Source: JAEUIG01 sp046349775
Lineage (GTDB): Bacteria > Planctomycetota > Planctomycetia > Planctomycetales > Planctomycetaceae
Direction of reading: 5' to 3'
Length of the DNA stretch: 64,000 nucleotides
Assembly (NCBI GenBank): GCA_046349775.1
Contig: JAXMBS010000018.1
Span: 1 to 64,000, forward strand
Position numbers and translations under genes: made by a program. Every line of letters begins with the position of its first letter. Position 1 is the stretch's first letter. Below, piece after piece: positions 50,301-58,212 of this stretch. The notes beneath the pieces are model-generated. The model searched no databases. It was not told the DNA's origin and saw only the letters and a list, made by a program, of their open reading frames with translations.

Positions 50301-50945
50301 GATGTCATTCGCCGCGGCATTGAGCAGGGACGAACGACCTTTGCGAACACGCTCAAGTACGTGCTGATGACCATGAGCGCCAATCTGGGGAACATGGCCA
50401 GCATGGCGATCGCCTCGCTGGTGCTGCCGTTCCTGCCACTGCTCGCGGGACAGATCCTGCTCAACAACTTCCTGTCCGATATTCCTGCCTTCGGACTGGC
50501 GGGTGACAACGTCGATCCTGAAATGATCGACCGACCGCGCCGCTGGAACGTCCGCTTCATCGGCCGGTTCATGATTGAGTTCGGGCTATTGAGTTCCGTG
50601 TTCGATGTTCTGACGTTCGTGATGTTGATGGGCCTGTTTCACTCCGGGCCGGAGATGTTCCGCACCGGTTGGTTCGTGCTTTCCTTGCTGACCGAACTGG
50701 TCGTCGCCCTCATCGTTCGCACTCGCCGGACCTGCTTTCGGAGCCGTCCCGCACCGCTGCTGCTGTACAGCAGCCTGGTTCTGGGGCTCCTCGCACTGTC
50801 GATCCCATACTGGCCGGGATCATCGGTGCTCGGATTCGTGCCCCTGCCGGCAGGTATTGCGGCGTCGATCGTCGCGATCACCGCGGCGTACGCGGCGACG
50901 ACCGAGCTGGCCAAACGCCACCTCTACCGCTCGGTCGGCGATTGA
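47388..50945 (+). CDS. Fusion of flippase-like membrane domain (LPG-synthase TM type) with MgtA-like P-type ATPase
   Basis: A 1,185-residue protein. Residues about 25-335 form a membrane domain of the lysylphosphatidylglycerol synthase TM/UPF0104 (flippase-like) type: RAYRLSLAQLFVDQVLPTGG then GALLGARALEQTGIPRGVVM and FRTIGFSPGGLGTFEAASVL. Residues about 350-1185 are a P3B (MgtA-type) P-type ATPase: LTSAEAARRLALHGPNEL, the actuator LTGESLPVEKEPG, a TM4 pattern GLSPELLPAILSINLARGA, phosphorylated Asp676 in DKTGTLTEG and GDGINDAPAMHAADTSLSVD. The frame is continuous, with no stop or start between. The ATG at 47388 begins the membrane domain. MgtA proteins import Mg2+; the flippase-like domain moves lipids in MprF. 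I know of no description of such a fusion. Confidence 0.85.
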   Translation: MTIIEMMNSEASSWPPCNVGDRDQSAAGRFARWLRWLFGVAILGTLIAVVMHLGEERELIRTISRARFPWLFCAFVLQAVTYLADAEVWRVVTRAAQTRLSLPRAYRLSLAQLFVDQVLPTGGLSGALLGARALEQTGIPRGVVMASLVVKFVSYYTAYVICLAGAVVILLIRGQSNRMILTPAIAFIAITLLLIWGVSTIAGRMMPPRLHQLLRWHSARATLTLLRQADRQLTRNPVVLLKAILLSLAIVLLDAGTMWVLIHSLGMTASVVGVFAGFMMASLFRTIGFSPGGLGTFEAASVLALKLTGVPYAVGLSATLLFRGLSFWLPMLPGLWFSKSVLASHAPDEPRALHEYWSQPPAPVAEQLGSGRDGLTSAEAARRLALHGPNELRDHERFSRLHAFWNQVRNPLVWILVFAAGASSATHEWTDAIVIVTIIFVSVGVGFWREYRAQSAAAALRSRVQTRVSVLRDAELATVPLREVVPGDVVQLSAGSIVPADGLILEATDFFANEGALTGESLPVEKEPGISAVDASLSERNNCVFQGTNIRSGTARCLVVQTGATTEFGRISQRLILRPPQTEFDAGVLRFGYLVTTTMFVMVLLVFAANVLLGRPPIETLLFSIALAVGLSPELLPAILSINLARGATLMSELGVVVRHLNAIENLGSMDVLCTDKTGTLTEGVVRLEGAYDDQGRRSARVLELAAANATLQSGLSNPLDDAIQEAASAEPGRFRKVDEVPYDFIRKRMSVVIEEDSVIRIVSKGAFEQILAICTRAGDGTTLTPERLSEIHARFTAWSTEGTRVLAIATRELPQKPEYTRDDECDLQFLGFLTFLDHPKDGVVKTIDDLRRLGVSIKVITGDNRLVSQHVAAQVGLHPERTITGKELSALHDEALWRIAETTEVFAEVDPSQKERIILALKKMGHVVGFLGDGINDAPAMHAADTSLSVDQAVDVAREAADFVLLKRDLDVIRRGIEQGRTTFANTLKYVLMTMSANLGNMASMAIASLVLPFLPLLAGQILLNNFLSDIPAFGLAGDNVDPEMIDRPRRWNVRFIGRFMIEFGLLSSVFDVLTFVMLMGLFHSGPEMFRTGWFVLSLLTELVVALIVRTRRTCFRSRPAPLLLYSSLVLGLLALSIPYWPGSSVLGFVPLPAGIAASIVAITAAYAATTELAKRHLYRSVGD

Positions 50946-50965
50946 CTCCAGAAGCCACAGCGCGC

Positions 50966-51253
50966 TCAATGAATGACGCCATCCGCTGCAAACCCTGAGA
51001 GTCCGAAAGACAGGTTCCGGGGCAGCAATTGCTGTTTGTCGCGAATGCACACGTTGCTGTCGCCTGATTTGTCGAACCCATTTCCGAGCAGTACCGCCTG
51101 CAGGCCGGGGTTGTTTGCGTAAAATTTGACGTCGTCCGCAGACAGGGTGCGGAGGCGATCGACGAGCGCCTCGACTGCGGCGTGCCAATAAGAGGCATGC
51201 TCCCCTGCACGTGAGAGCTGCCGAGATCCCATACCTGCTCGGGGACCGGACAC
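50966..51253 (-). CDS. Possible small protein of unknown function
   Basis: A minus-strand frame of 95 codons with protein-like composition: SYWHAAVEALVDRLRTLSA, DDVKFYANNPGLQAVLLGNG and IRDKQQLLPRNLSFGLSGF. No known family and no clear ribosome site. It could be a remnant of a larger gene or chance. Confidence 0.3.
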   Translation of the reverse strand: MSGPRAGMGSRQLSRAGEHASYWHAAVEALVDRLRTLSADDVKFYANNPGLQAVLLGNGFDKSGDSNVCIRDKQQLLPRNLSFGLSGFAADGVIH

Positions 51254-51338
51254 AAAGTCACTCGCAGCGTCTGGTCGTGTCGATGAATGTTGTCCTGTCC
51301 CAGCGGAGAAGCGGGGCGACGAGGGGCTCCCACGTCGG

Positions 51339-52826
51339 TCATTTGCCGGTGACGGCCGGCCATAACTGGTGCGTTCCCCAGTCCCAGATCGCGTACCCCG
51401 CGACGATCGTGATGCTGATCACGGCCAGCCACAGGCAGACGTCCGACAAGCGCGACGGCGCGATTCGCTGGTCCGTGCACCGGTAGCGCATGTAGACCGT
51501 CGCCGCCGAAATGATCGGCAGCGTCGCCGCCTGGAAAAACCCGCCGAAGATGACCATGGCGCGCGGGTCCCGGAACAGCAGGTAGAGCACCAGCCCCAAC
51601 ATTGGGAAGAAGACACACAGCCGCCGGATGCAGATCCGCCGCGGCTCAGCGCTATCGAAGTGGACGAACCGTGCCAGGCCCAGAAAGTCCGCCGCCAGCC
51701 GGCTGTTCGAGGCCGACGCCACGTACAGTGTCTTGAACAACACCGCCCACGCACCGATCAGGAACGCGATCTTGGTCCATTCTCCAAACGTCGGCACGTA
51801 CATTTCGGACAGCGTCGCGATCATCTCCGACTTTGCCGGATGCAGGCCCTGCCGGTACAGGACTGTCGCTCCCAGGATGTAGAACGCCACCGTCGCCGTG
51901 GTGAACACCACCATGCTCACCCACGCGTCCAGATGCATGACCCGCAGCCACCCGCGCGCCCGGCGGACCCACTCCGGATCGTCACTGCACTGCCCGACGA
52001 ACCGCGCGTACCCCTTTTCCAGACACCAGTAGGGATACGAGTACAACTCGCTCGCCCCCACACCCGTAATCCCGAACGCCCCGAACGCCGCTGCGATCCC
52101 CGCGGCCGGAATTGCGAACTTCCAGCCCTCGCCGGTGTCATTCACCAGTGTGAATCCCGTGACGAAGTCCTCCGCGCGGAACGGAAACCCGCTGGCTGGC
52201 AACCCCGCCACGCACAGGACGGTGATTAACGTCACCGCTGCGACCAGCACCGTCGTGATCCGCTCGATCGACTTGTATCCGCCGATCAGAAGGAGCCCCA
52301 CGGCCGCCAGGGCCGTCAGCACCGCCCACGGATACTCGGGATGCGCCCGCAGCGCCTCGGCCCACCCGGATGACATCGGACCGACAGCCGCCGCCAGCGA
52401 AACCGTTGCACCGGGAAATGCGAGGTTCAATGCCTGTGCGACGCCCCCAATCATCGCCCCCAGCTGCGACACCGTCGCCAGCAGCATGATGAACCACCAC
52501 CACACCAGCCAGTGCACGCGCCACCGCGGCCCGGGTAGATCATTCAGCGCGCCCAGTGTCGGCTTGGCCGACGAAATTGCGTGGCGACCCAGCTCGATCT
52601 GCACGAAGACCTTGACAACACAACTGAACAGGATCAGCCACAGGAATGCGAACCCGTACTCCGCTCCCAGCGAAGTCGTCAGCAGCAGCTCTCCTGAGCC
52701 GACGATCGAACCGGCCAGGATGATCCCGGGTCCAATCTTGCGCAGCGCCGCCCACAGCGACTGCGGCGGCTCGACGATGCTGTTGGGCGGCATCGCATAC
52801 GGGTCGTACTGCGCAGCGGAGCTCAT
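51339..52826 (-). CDS. Nramp-family-like transporter lacking the DPGN metal motif
   Basis: A 495-residue protein with 11-12 hydrophobic segments. It opens IGPGIILAGSIVGSGELLLT then TSLGAEYGFAFLWLILFSCV, as in planctomycete Nramp-related proteins, where canonical transporters carry DPGN in TM1. TM6-like sequence reads IAAAFGAFGITGVGASELY; no MPH motif is visible. So it belongs to the wider Nramp/APC fold but likely handles something other than Mn2+ or Fe2+. The ATG at 52826 lies in a short GCTCATGAGC palindrome; the frame is open upstream to 53000. Confidence 0.8.
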   Translation of the reverse strand: MSSAAQYDPYAMPPNSIVEPPQSLWAALRKIGPGIILAGSIVGSGELLLTTSLGAEYGFAFLWLILFSCVVKVFVQIELGRHAISSAKPTLGALNDLPGPRWRVHWLVWWWFIMLLATVSQLGAMIGGVAQALNLAFPGATVSLAAAVGPMSSGWAEALRAHPEYPWAVLTALAAVGLLLIGGYKSIERITTVLVAAVTLITVLCVAGLPASGFPFRAEDFVTGFTLVNDTGEGWKFAIPAAGIAAAFGAFGITGVGASELYSYPYWCLEKGYARFVGQCSDDPEWVRRARGWLRVMHLDAWVSMVVFTTATVAFYILGATVLYRQGLHPAKSEMIATLSEMYVPTFGEWTKIAFLIGAWAVLFKTLYVASASNSRLAADFLGLARFVHFDSAEPRRICIRRLCVFFPMLGLVLYLLFRDPRAMVIFGGFFQAATLPIISAATVYMRYRCTDQRIAPSRLSDVCLWLAVISITIVAGYAIWDWGTHQLWPAVTGK

Positions 52827-52934
52827 GAGCGGAGCATCCTTCCGGTCCAATACCACAGCTTGGCGACGAACAGAGACGGAGCAGACCCTACCACAATCGG
52901 CCGACCGAAAGAAAGCAGTTGAAAGGGGTGTGAA

Positions 52935-53015
52935 TAGCGGGAAGAGCACGAACAGTGCGAAAAGTATTGGACACCATCTGGTCGGTTCCTGACTTTTCAT
53001 ACTGTTCGTACTCCC
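52935..53015. repeat. Second copy of the AGTACGAA-type palindromic repeat
   Basis: Contains GGGAAGAGCACGAACAGTGC then GAAAAGTATTGG and the right arm CTGACTTTTCATACTGTTCG. It matches the repeat at 24418-24512 in both arms. It lies between the Nramp-like and MATE genes, which are divergent, so it may affect their promoters. Confidence 0.7.
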
Positions 53016-53040
53016 GGTCTGCTACCGTTCTCAATCTCCG

Positions 53041-54413
53041 ATGGACAAACGCCAATCGACCATTGACAAATCCATCCTTACCGGGGATCTCCGCGCGACG
53101 CTGCTGCGCCTGGCACTGCCCGTCCTCGTCGAGCAGTTCTTGAGCTTCTGCATTGGGCTGTACGACACCTTTCTCGCCGGACATCTCCGAGGCGGCATCA
53201 GCGAGGTCGCGACCAGTGCGGTCGGCATCGGTGTCTACGTTTCCTGGCTCGGCACGCTGTTGTTCTCGTTCGTCTCCGCCGGCACGACCGCGCTCGTGGC
53301 CCGCGCTCAGGGCCGCGGCGATCTCGACGACGCCAACCGAGTCACGAATCGCTCATTCACGCTCGGCCTGTTGGTCGGCCTGACGTTCGTCGCCTGCGTC
53401 GTCCCGCTCGCCGATCTGATCGCGCGGTTCATCCTCTCGGGCGATGCCGCCGTCCGCATCACCGCCCGCTACATCCGTCTTGATTCGATCGGGCTGATCT
53501 TCAGCAGCATCAGCTACATGGGCGCCGCCGCCCTTCGCGGCAGCGGCAACATGCGGACTCCCATGCTCATCTTCGCCGTCGTTGCCGCGCTGAACGCCGC
53601 CGCCTCAACGCTGCTTGTCTTCGGCGCCGGACCGATCCCGAGCCTGGGGATCGACGGGATCGTCCTCGGCACGGTCGTTGCCCGCACGACCGGCGGCGTC
53701 CTGATGACGATCAGCCTTGCCCGCGGGATCAGCGGCCTCCAGCTCAAGCCGTCGGAGCTCTGCGTCGTGGATCACACCGTCCGCCGCATCCTGAGCGTCG
53801 GCATCCCGGCTGCGCTTGACGGCCTCGCGATGTGGGGCGGCCACTTCGTCTTCCTGACGATCATCGGCCGGTTCGGCCAAACCGCCTTCGCCGCCCACAC
53901 GATCGGCATCCGCGTCGAAGCACTGACGTATCTTCCCGCCGTCGCCTGGCCGCCGCCGCCGCCACGCTGATCGGCCAGTCCTCGGCCGGCCTGCACGAAC
54001 GGGCCCGTCGCGCAGGCCACGAAGCCACTCTGCAGTGCAGCCTGCTGGGCCTCGTGATCACTCTGGCGTTCTACTTCGGCGCCGATCCCATCTATCGCGC
54101 CATGCACAACAACCCGGCCGTCATTGCGATCGGCGTCCCGGCGTTCCAGTTTCTCGCACTGTTCCAGATCCCCTTGATCATCGGGATTGTGTACGTCGGC
54201 GGCCTGCGCGGCGCCGGCGACACCAAGGTTCCCATGTGGATCACGCTGTTCACCACATTCGCCGTCCGGCTCCCCTTGGCCTGGCTTTGCGGCGTCACGT
54301 GGCACGGCGGCCTGTACGGCGCCTGGATCGGGATGTGCGTCGACATGCTGTTGCGCGGCGTCCTGGTCGCGGCCCGCTTCTGGCGCGGCGACTGGGACCG
54401 CAAGCACATCTAG
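53041..54413 (+). pseudogene. MATE-family efflux transporter, one frameshift
   Basis: The first frame (53041-53970) has LRLALPVLVEQFLSFCIGLY, LFSFVSAGTTALVARAQGRG and ISLARGISGLQLKPSELC, and breaks after VEALTYLPAVAW. The next frame takes over with AAAATLIGQSSAGLHERARR, AGHEATLQCSLLGLVITLAF and VYVGGLRGAGDTKVPMWITL up to 54413. Adding one G at the TGGCC near 53948 joins them into a 457-residue MATE protein, normal for the family. The single indel in a GC run may be a sequence error. The N-terminus (MDKRQSTIDKS) comes from an intergenic repeat of the GGTCAAT family. Confidence 0.8.
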
Positions 54414-54525
54414 CGCGAACGCGTTCCCGAAATTGATTCGCGAAAGCACGACCGCGATGATTCTGCTTCGCGAGAACGGGTGTCGCTCGACGCAGGTCCA
54501 CAAACCGCGCGCCAGCGTCCCCCCC

Positions 54526-57500
54526 TCAGCCCTTCGCGGCCTTCTGCGGCCCGCTCCCCGCGGCGCACTCCTTTGATCCCGAAGGCTTCGATCCCGACGG
54601 AGTTGACGCTCCGGGCACCTTCACCGAATCGCTGCGATTCTTTCCCGGCGGCGGCAGCGGACTCCAGTCCACGTCCTCCCGAGTGTGGAGCTTCTGCGCC
54701 AACTGGCGATACAGCTCCTGATGCCCGATCACCTCGTCCGCCACGTCTTCCAGCGGACGTGCGCCGATTTCCGCCACGACCGTCACTCCATTGGTCCGCG
54801 CCGGCACCAGTCGCGCATCTTTGCACGATGCGAAGGCGTCGTTGAGCACGCGCGGCTCCACGGTGTCCGGCACCAGCACCAGCACAGGACCAAACGTCCC
54901 TCGCACGTGTGCCCGGCGTTCCGCCAGAAACTCCGCGACCAGCCGGCCGCACGCCGGTTCTCTGCCGCCGGCTGCCTCGCGCGCAGAGTCCGCAATCCAT
55001 TCCAAGGTGGAACGCTGCACCTGATCCGACACGACCTTTTTCGCCGCGGCATGCAGCGGGCCGCGCAACGCATCCTGCAGGTCTGTCCGCACTCCCAGGA
55101 ACCGCTGCAGCCTCTGCTCGCCGGCGAGCGCCGTCTGGCACAGCTCGTCGTGGACGGCGCGCGTAATCCGCTCGCGTTCGAGGTGCAGCGTCCGCTTGAT
55201 ACGCTGGACGAACGCCTGAGTCTCCGGTCCCGCGAGCGCACTCGTCTCCTCCGCGGCGGCTGGCGCTGGAAACTCCGCCGACAGGCACTTGAGTTCTCGC
55301 GACAGTTGGGAGAGCTGCTCAGACAAGGTACCAATTTGCGAGCCGACTCCGTCCAGCAACTGCTGCAGCACGTACATCCGCGCTTCATCCAGCCGCTCGG
55401 TCGCATACGCCGTCAGATTGTCCGTGAACGATGTCACGGGCGCCGCAGGCCGCGAACGACGAAACAGCGAGAAACCCGACGGCGGGGTGGGGGGCGGCCC
55501 CTCGGCCAGTATCCGCGTCCGTTCGGGCAACTGTTCGTTGGCCGTCCGGCGGCGGGCCTCCAGCTCGCCCTTGAGCAACTTGATCTCCGACAGCACGGCC
55601 GACGCCACGGCGCGCGCGCCGGCGACGCCGGTGTCGAGCTGATCGACCATTCCGCGGGTGCGACCGATCAGCGCGGCGCCCAGTTCAGCGCCGTACAAAC
55701 TCAGGCGGCTTCGCAGCTCTTCGCACAATGGCGGCAGGTCTTCGCCCGCGGGGGCATCGGACAACATCCGATCCACGATGCGTACAGCCCGCTCCACCTG
55801 TTCGCGCCGCGACAACTGGCTGCGGTCCCCCTCGTCGGCCAGTTGCTGGAACAACCGCTGCAAATAACTGGTCTCGTCGCTGTCCCAGATCTGTTCGACG
55901 ATCAGCCGCGCCAGACGCATCAGATCGTCCGCCCGGACGCCCCATTCCTGCAACCAGGCCGCGGCCACCGCGGCCGCCTTGGCTTCGGCCTCGTCGACGG
56001 CAGTTCCCGCAGCTTCCAGCAGCCGCAGGCGTTCCGCCGCGTTCGGCACCGCCGCCGTGATCTGTCCACTCTCCCACAGCGTCAGCGCGTCGCGACACGC
56101 CTGTGCCACGCACGTCTCGACATCGTGGCTATACGCGCAATCGAGCCGATGCACCGTTTGCGAACGCACCAGCACCGTCGTCTTGCTGCAGATCGTCCGC
56201 CCCTCATCGGCATGACGTGTCGCGTCCACCACCATTTTCGCCGGCGTCGCAGCAGTCAGATACAGGTACTCCGCCGCTTCCGTCGCCGCCTGTCGCCACC
56301 GTTCCGACGAAACGTCCTCTCCGACGTTCACCAGGTAGGTCGACCGGAAGGTGCGGTTATCGCCGTGGAACTGCGGCACGTCGATCGACGGCTCCCCCGG
56401 ATAGAAATGGCCCGGGCTGCTGTAATGCCCCAGTTCGGCCAGCAACGCGTAGGCATTCGCAATCGCCTTGTCCCGTTCGGCCGGTCCTCCCGGCGAGGCG
56501 TGCAACAGGCATGCGATGACGTCCTCATCCGGCAGGCTGCGCTTCTTCAGCTCGCCGCGCGCCGCGTAGGCCAGATCGAGCAGCATCCCGCTCCCCGTTG
56601 CCCCCGAGATCGACGCCGCGAGCACGATCCGGACGTGACCGTGCCGAAAGGGGAGTCCGCTGACCTCGGTGGACTTCGCCGTGTTCTCCGCAGACGCCGC
56701 CTTGGCGATCGCTGTCTTAAGCGCCGTCATCACGCGCGACCCGTGATCGACGAGCGCCAGCCGGCCCAGAGGCCGATAGCCCTCCGTCGAGAGCGACCGC
56801 GGCATGTTGTACACCCACCGCCGGTGCAGCCATTTGCTCAGTCTCGACTCCCGGAACCGGTAGTCTTCCGGTCGGCGGAGCGGCAATGCCGCCACGTCCA
56901 TCGACTGGCACACGTCGTGATCCCGCATCAATACGTTCAGCGACCGGCCGTCGGTGTCAATCAACACCATCTGCAGCGCTGGAATGTGCTTGAGCGGTCC
57001 GAATGAGGCCTCCAGCCGCACCCGCAACTCCTGGAGGATCTCGCCTCCTGTTCCTCCGACGCCGATGAAGACCGTCGGCACGTATCCGGATCCGATCATC
57101 ACCTCCGAGCGCCGGGAGGTCGAATCGGTCCCGCCGGGGCGTCGCGTCGGATGCAGACTGGCTTCGAGCGCGCCGAGCAGCGGGTCGATCGTGCCGGTTG
57201 GGCCCTCGGCTCCGGAAGCGGCCTTGTCGCCGGCCGCTGCCAGCGCCCCCGGCAACTGCATCGTGTGCGTATGCAGGTCATCCGCCCCGGTTGCCACGGA
57301 ATCGTCGCTTTCCACGACTTCCGGGAGCGCATCCGCCAAAGCCTTGATCAGCGACTGGCAGTTCGTGTACCGGTCCGACGGAGACTTTGCGAGCGCCCGC
57401 GCCACGATCGGCCGCTCTGAACGCGGCAACAGCGTCAGCCGCGGCACACCGGCCAGATGCTCACGCGCCCACTGAGCCGGCGTCGCCCCGTCGAAAGGGA

Positions 57501-58143
57501 GCTCGCCGGTGAACATGTGCTGGTAGACGATCGCCAGACTGTACTGGTCGCTCTGCTTCGTCGGCTTCCCTTCGAACAGCTCCGGCGGGGCGTACGTCGG
57601 CGTCAGCCCGTTGACCAGCGACGCCCCGCGCTCATAGATGTTCTTGATCAGACCGAAGTCGCCGACTTTCAGCCGGTTTCCGACGAGCAGCAGGTTTTCC
57701 GGCTTGATGTCCAGGTGCTGCAGCGAGTGCTCTTCGTAGATGTAGTCCAGCGCGTCCGCCGCATCCTTCAGCAGCGCCAGCAACCGTTCGCGCGGGATCC
57801 CGGGTTGCCCCTGTTCGCGGCACTTGTTGAACAGGTCGCGCAGGCTGCCGTCTGCCAGCTCGGTGACGATCACCAGCGTCCCGGCGATCAGTTCGATCCG
57901 CTCGATCGACAGAATCAGCGGATGCCGCACGTCCCGGATCCGCTGCAGGGCCCGCAGTTCGCGCTCGGCGCGCTTCGAGTCCACGCCGGCGTGGACGATC
58001 TTGATCGCCTTCGCCAGCCCGCCCGGCGCTTCCGCTCTCCAGACCTCTCCGAATCCGCCGCGGCCGATCAGCTCGCGCGTTTTGTAGCCGGGAATCGGCT
58101 CGCGAGGATCAAACAACGAATCGGACGGCGACGACGCAGACAT
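54526..58143 (-). CDS. Ser/Thr protein kinase fused to a bacterial tubulin-like domain
   Basis: A 1,205-residue cytoplasmic protein. Residues about 15-285 are a protein kinase: GRGGFGEVWRAE glycine loop, AIKIVHAG lysine, catalytic loop HLDIKPENLLL (HLD for HRD), DFG in VGDFGLIKN, and an APE-like APPELFEG. Residues about 355-800 form a tubulin-like GTPase domain (Pfam Tubulin_2 type): VFIGVGGTGGEILQEL, VLIDTDGRSLN and the GTP signature AASISGATGSGMLLDLAYAA. The last 400 residues are helical with coiled-coil-like stretches and a charged, Pro/Ser-rich tail. Start ATG 58143; a second ATG lies 21 bases upstream. The AAA ATPase gene follows upstream on the same strand with a 69-base gap, so the two form an operon transcribed toward lower coordinates. 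Confidence 0.85.
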   Translation of the reverse strand: MSASSPSDSLFDPREPIPGYKTRELIGRGGFGEVWRAEAPGGLAKAIKIVHAGVDSKRAERELRALQRIRDVRHPLILSIERIELIAGTLVIVTELADGSLRDLFNKCREQGQPGIPRERLLALLKDAADALDYIYEEHSLQHLDIKPENLLLVGNRLKVGDFGLIKNIYERGASLVNGLTPTYAPPELFEGKPTKQSDQYSLAIVYQHMFTGELPFDGATPAQWAREHLAGVPRLTLLPRSERPIVARALAKSPSDRYTNCQSLIKALADALPEVVESDDSVATGADDLHTHTMQLPGALAAAGDKAASGAEGPTGTIDPLLGALEASLHPTRRPGGTDSTSRRSEVMIGSGYVPTVFIGVGGTGGEILQELRVRLEASFGPLKHIPALQMVLIDTDGRSLNVLMRDHDVCQSMDVAALPLRRPEDYRFRESRLSKWLHRRWVYNMPRSLSTEGYRPLGRLALVDHGSRVMTALKTAIAKAASAENTAKSTEVSGLPFRHGHVRIVLAASISGATGSGMLLDLAYAARGELKKRSLPDEDVIACLLHASPGGPAERDKAIANAYALLAELGHYSSPGHFYPGEPSIDVPQFHGDNRTFRSTYLVNVGEDVSSERWRQAATEAAEYLYLTAATPAKMVVDATRHADEGRTICSKTTVLVRSQTVHRLDCAYSHDVETCVAQACRDALTLWESGQITAAVPNAAERLRLLEAAGTAVDEAEAKAAAVAAAWLQEWGVRADDLMRLARLIVEQIWDSDETSYLQRLFQQLADEGDRSQLSRREQVERAVRIVDRMLSDAPAGEDLPPLCEELRSRLSLYGAELGAALIGRTRGMVDQLDTGVAGARAVASAVLSEIKLLKGELEARRRTANEQLPERTRILAEGPPPTPPSGFSLFRRSRPAAPVTSFTDNLTAYATERLDEARMYVLQQLLDGVGSQIGTLSEQLSQLSRELKCLSAEFPAPAAAEETSALAGPETQAFVQRIKRTLHLERERITRAVHDELCQTALAGEQRLQRFLGVRTDLQDALRGPLHAAAKKVVSDQVQRSTLEWIADSAREAAGGREPACGRLVAEFLAERRAHVRGTFGPVLVLVPDTVEPRVLNDAFASCKDARLVPARTNGVTVVAEIGARPLEDVADEVIGHQELYRQLAQKLHTREDVDWSPLPPPGKNRSDSVKVPGASTPSGSKPSGSKECAAGSGPQKAAKG

Positions 58144-58165
58144 GCGACTCTCACAACGCGGCAAC

Positions 58166-58212
58166 GGTCCCTTGCCCGCTCTCAGCCCTTGGCCCTTGCC
58201 CTCTCAGCCATT
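58166..58212. repeat. CTCAGCCCTTGGCCCTTGCC intergenic repeat
   Basis: GC-rich repeat with GGTCCCTTGCCCGCTCTCAG, CCCTTGGCCCTTGCC and CTCTCAGCC. It resembles the insert found inside mutS (9586-9680). It lies between the AAA ATPase and kinase/tubulin genes. Confidence 0.5.

Noticed and set aside
54685..57006. Long plus-strand open frame (773 codons) opposite the kinase/tubulin-like gene
   Set aside because: Shadow of a strongly supported gene on the other strand, rich in Arg, Gln and His, with no recognisable domain.
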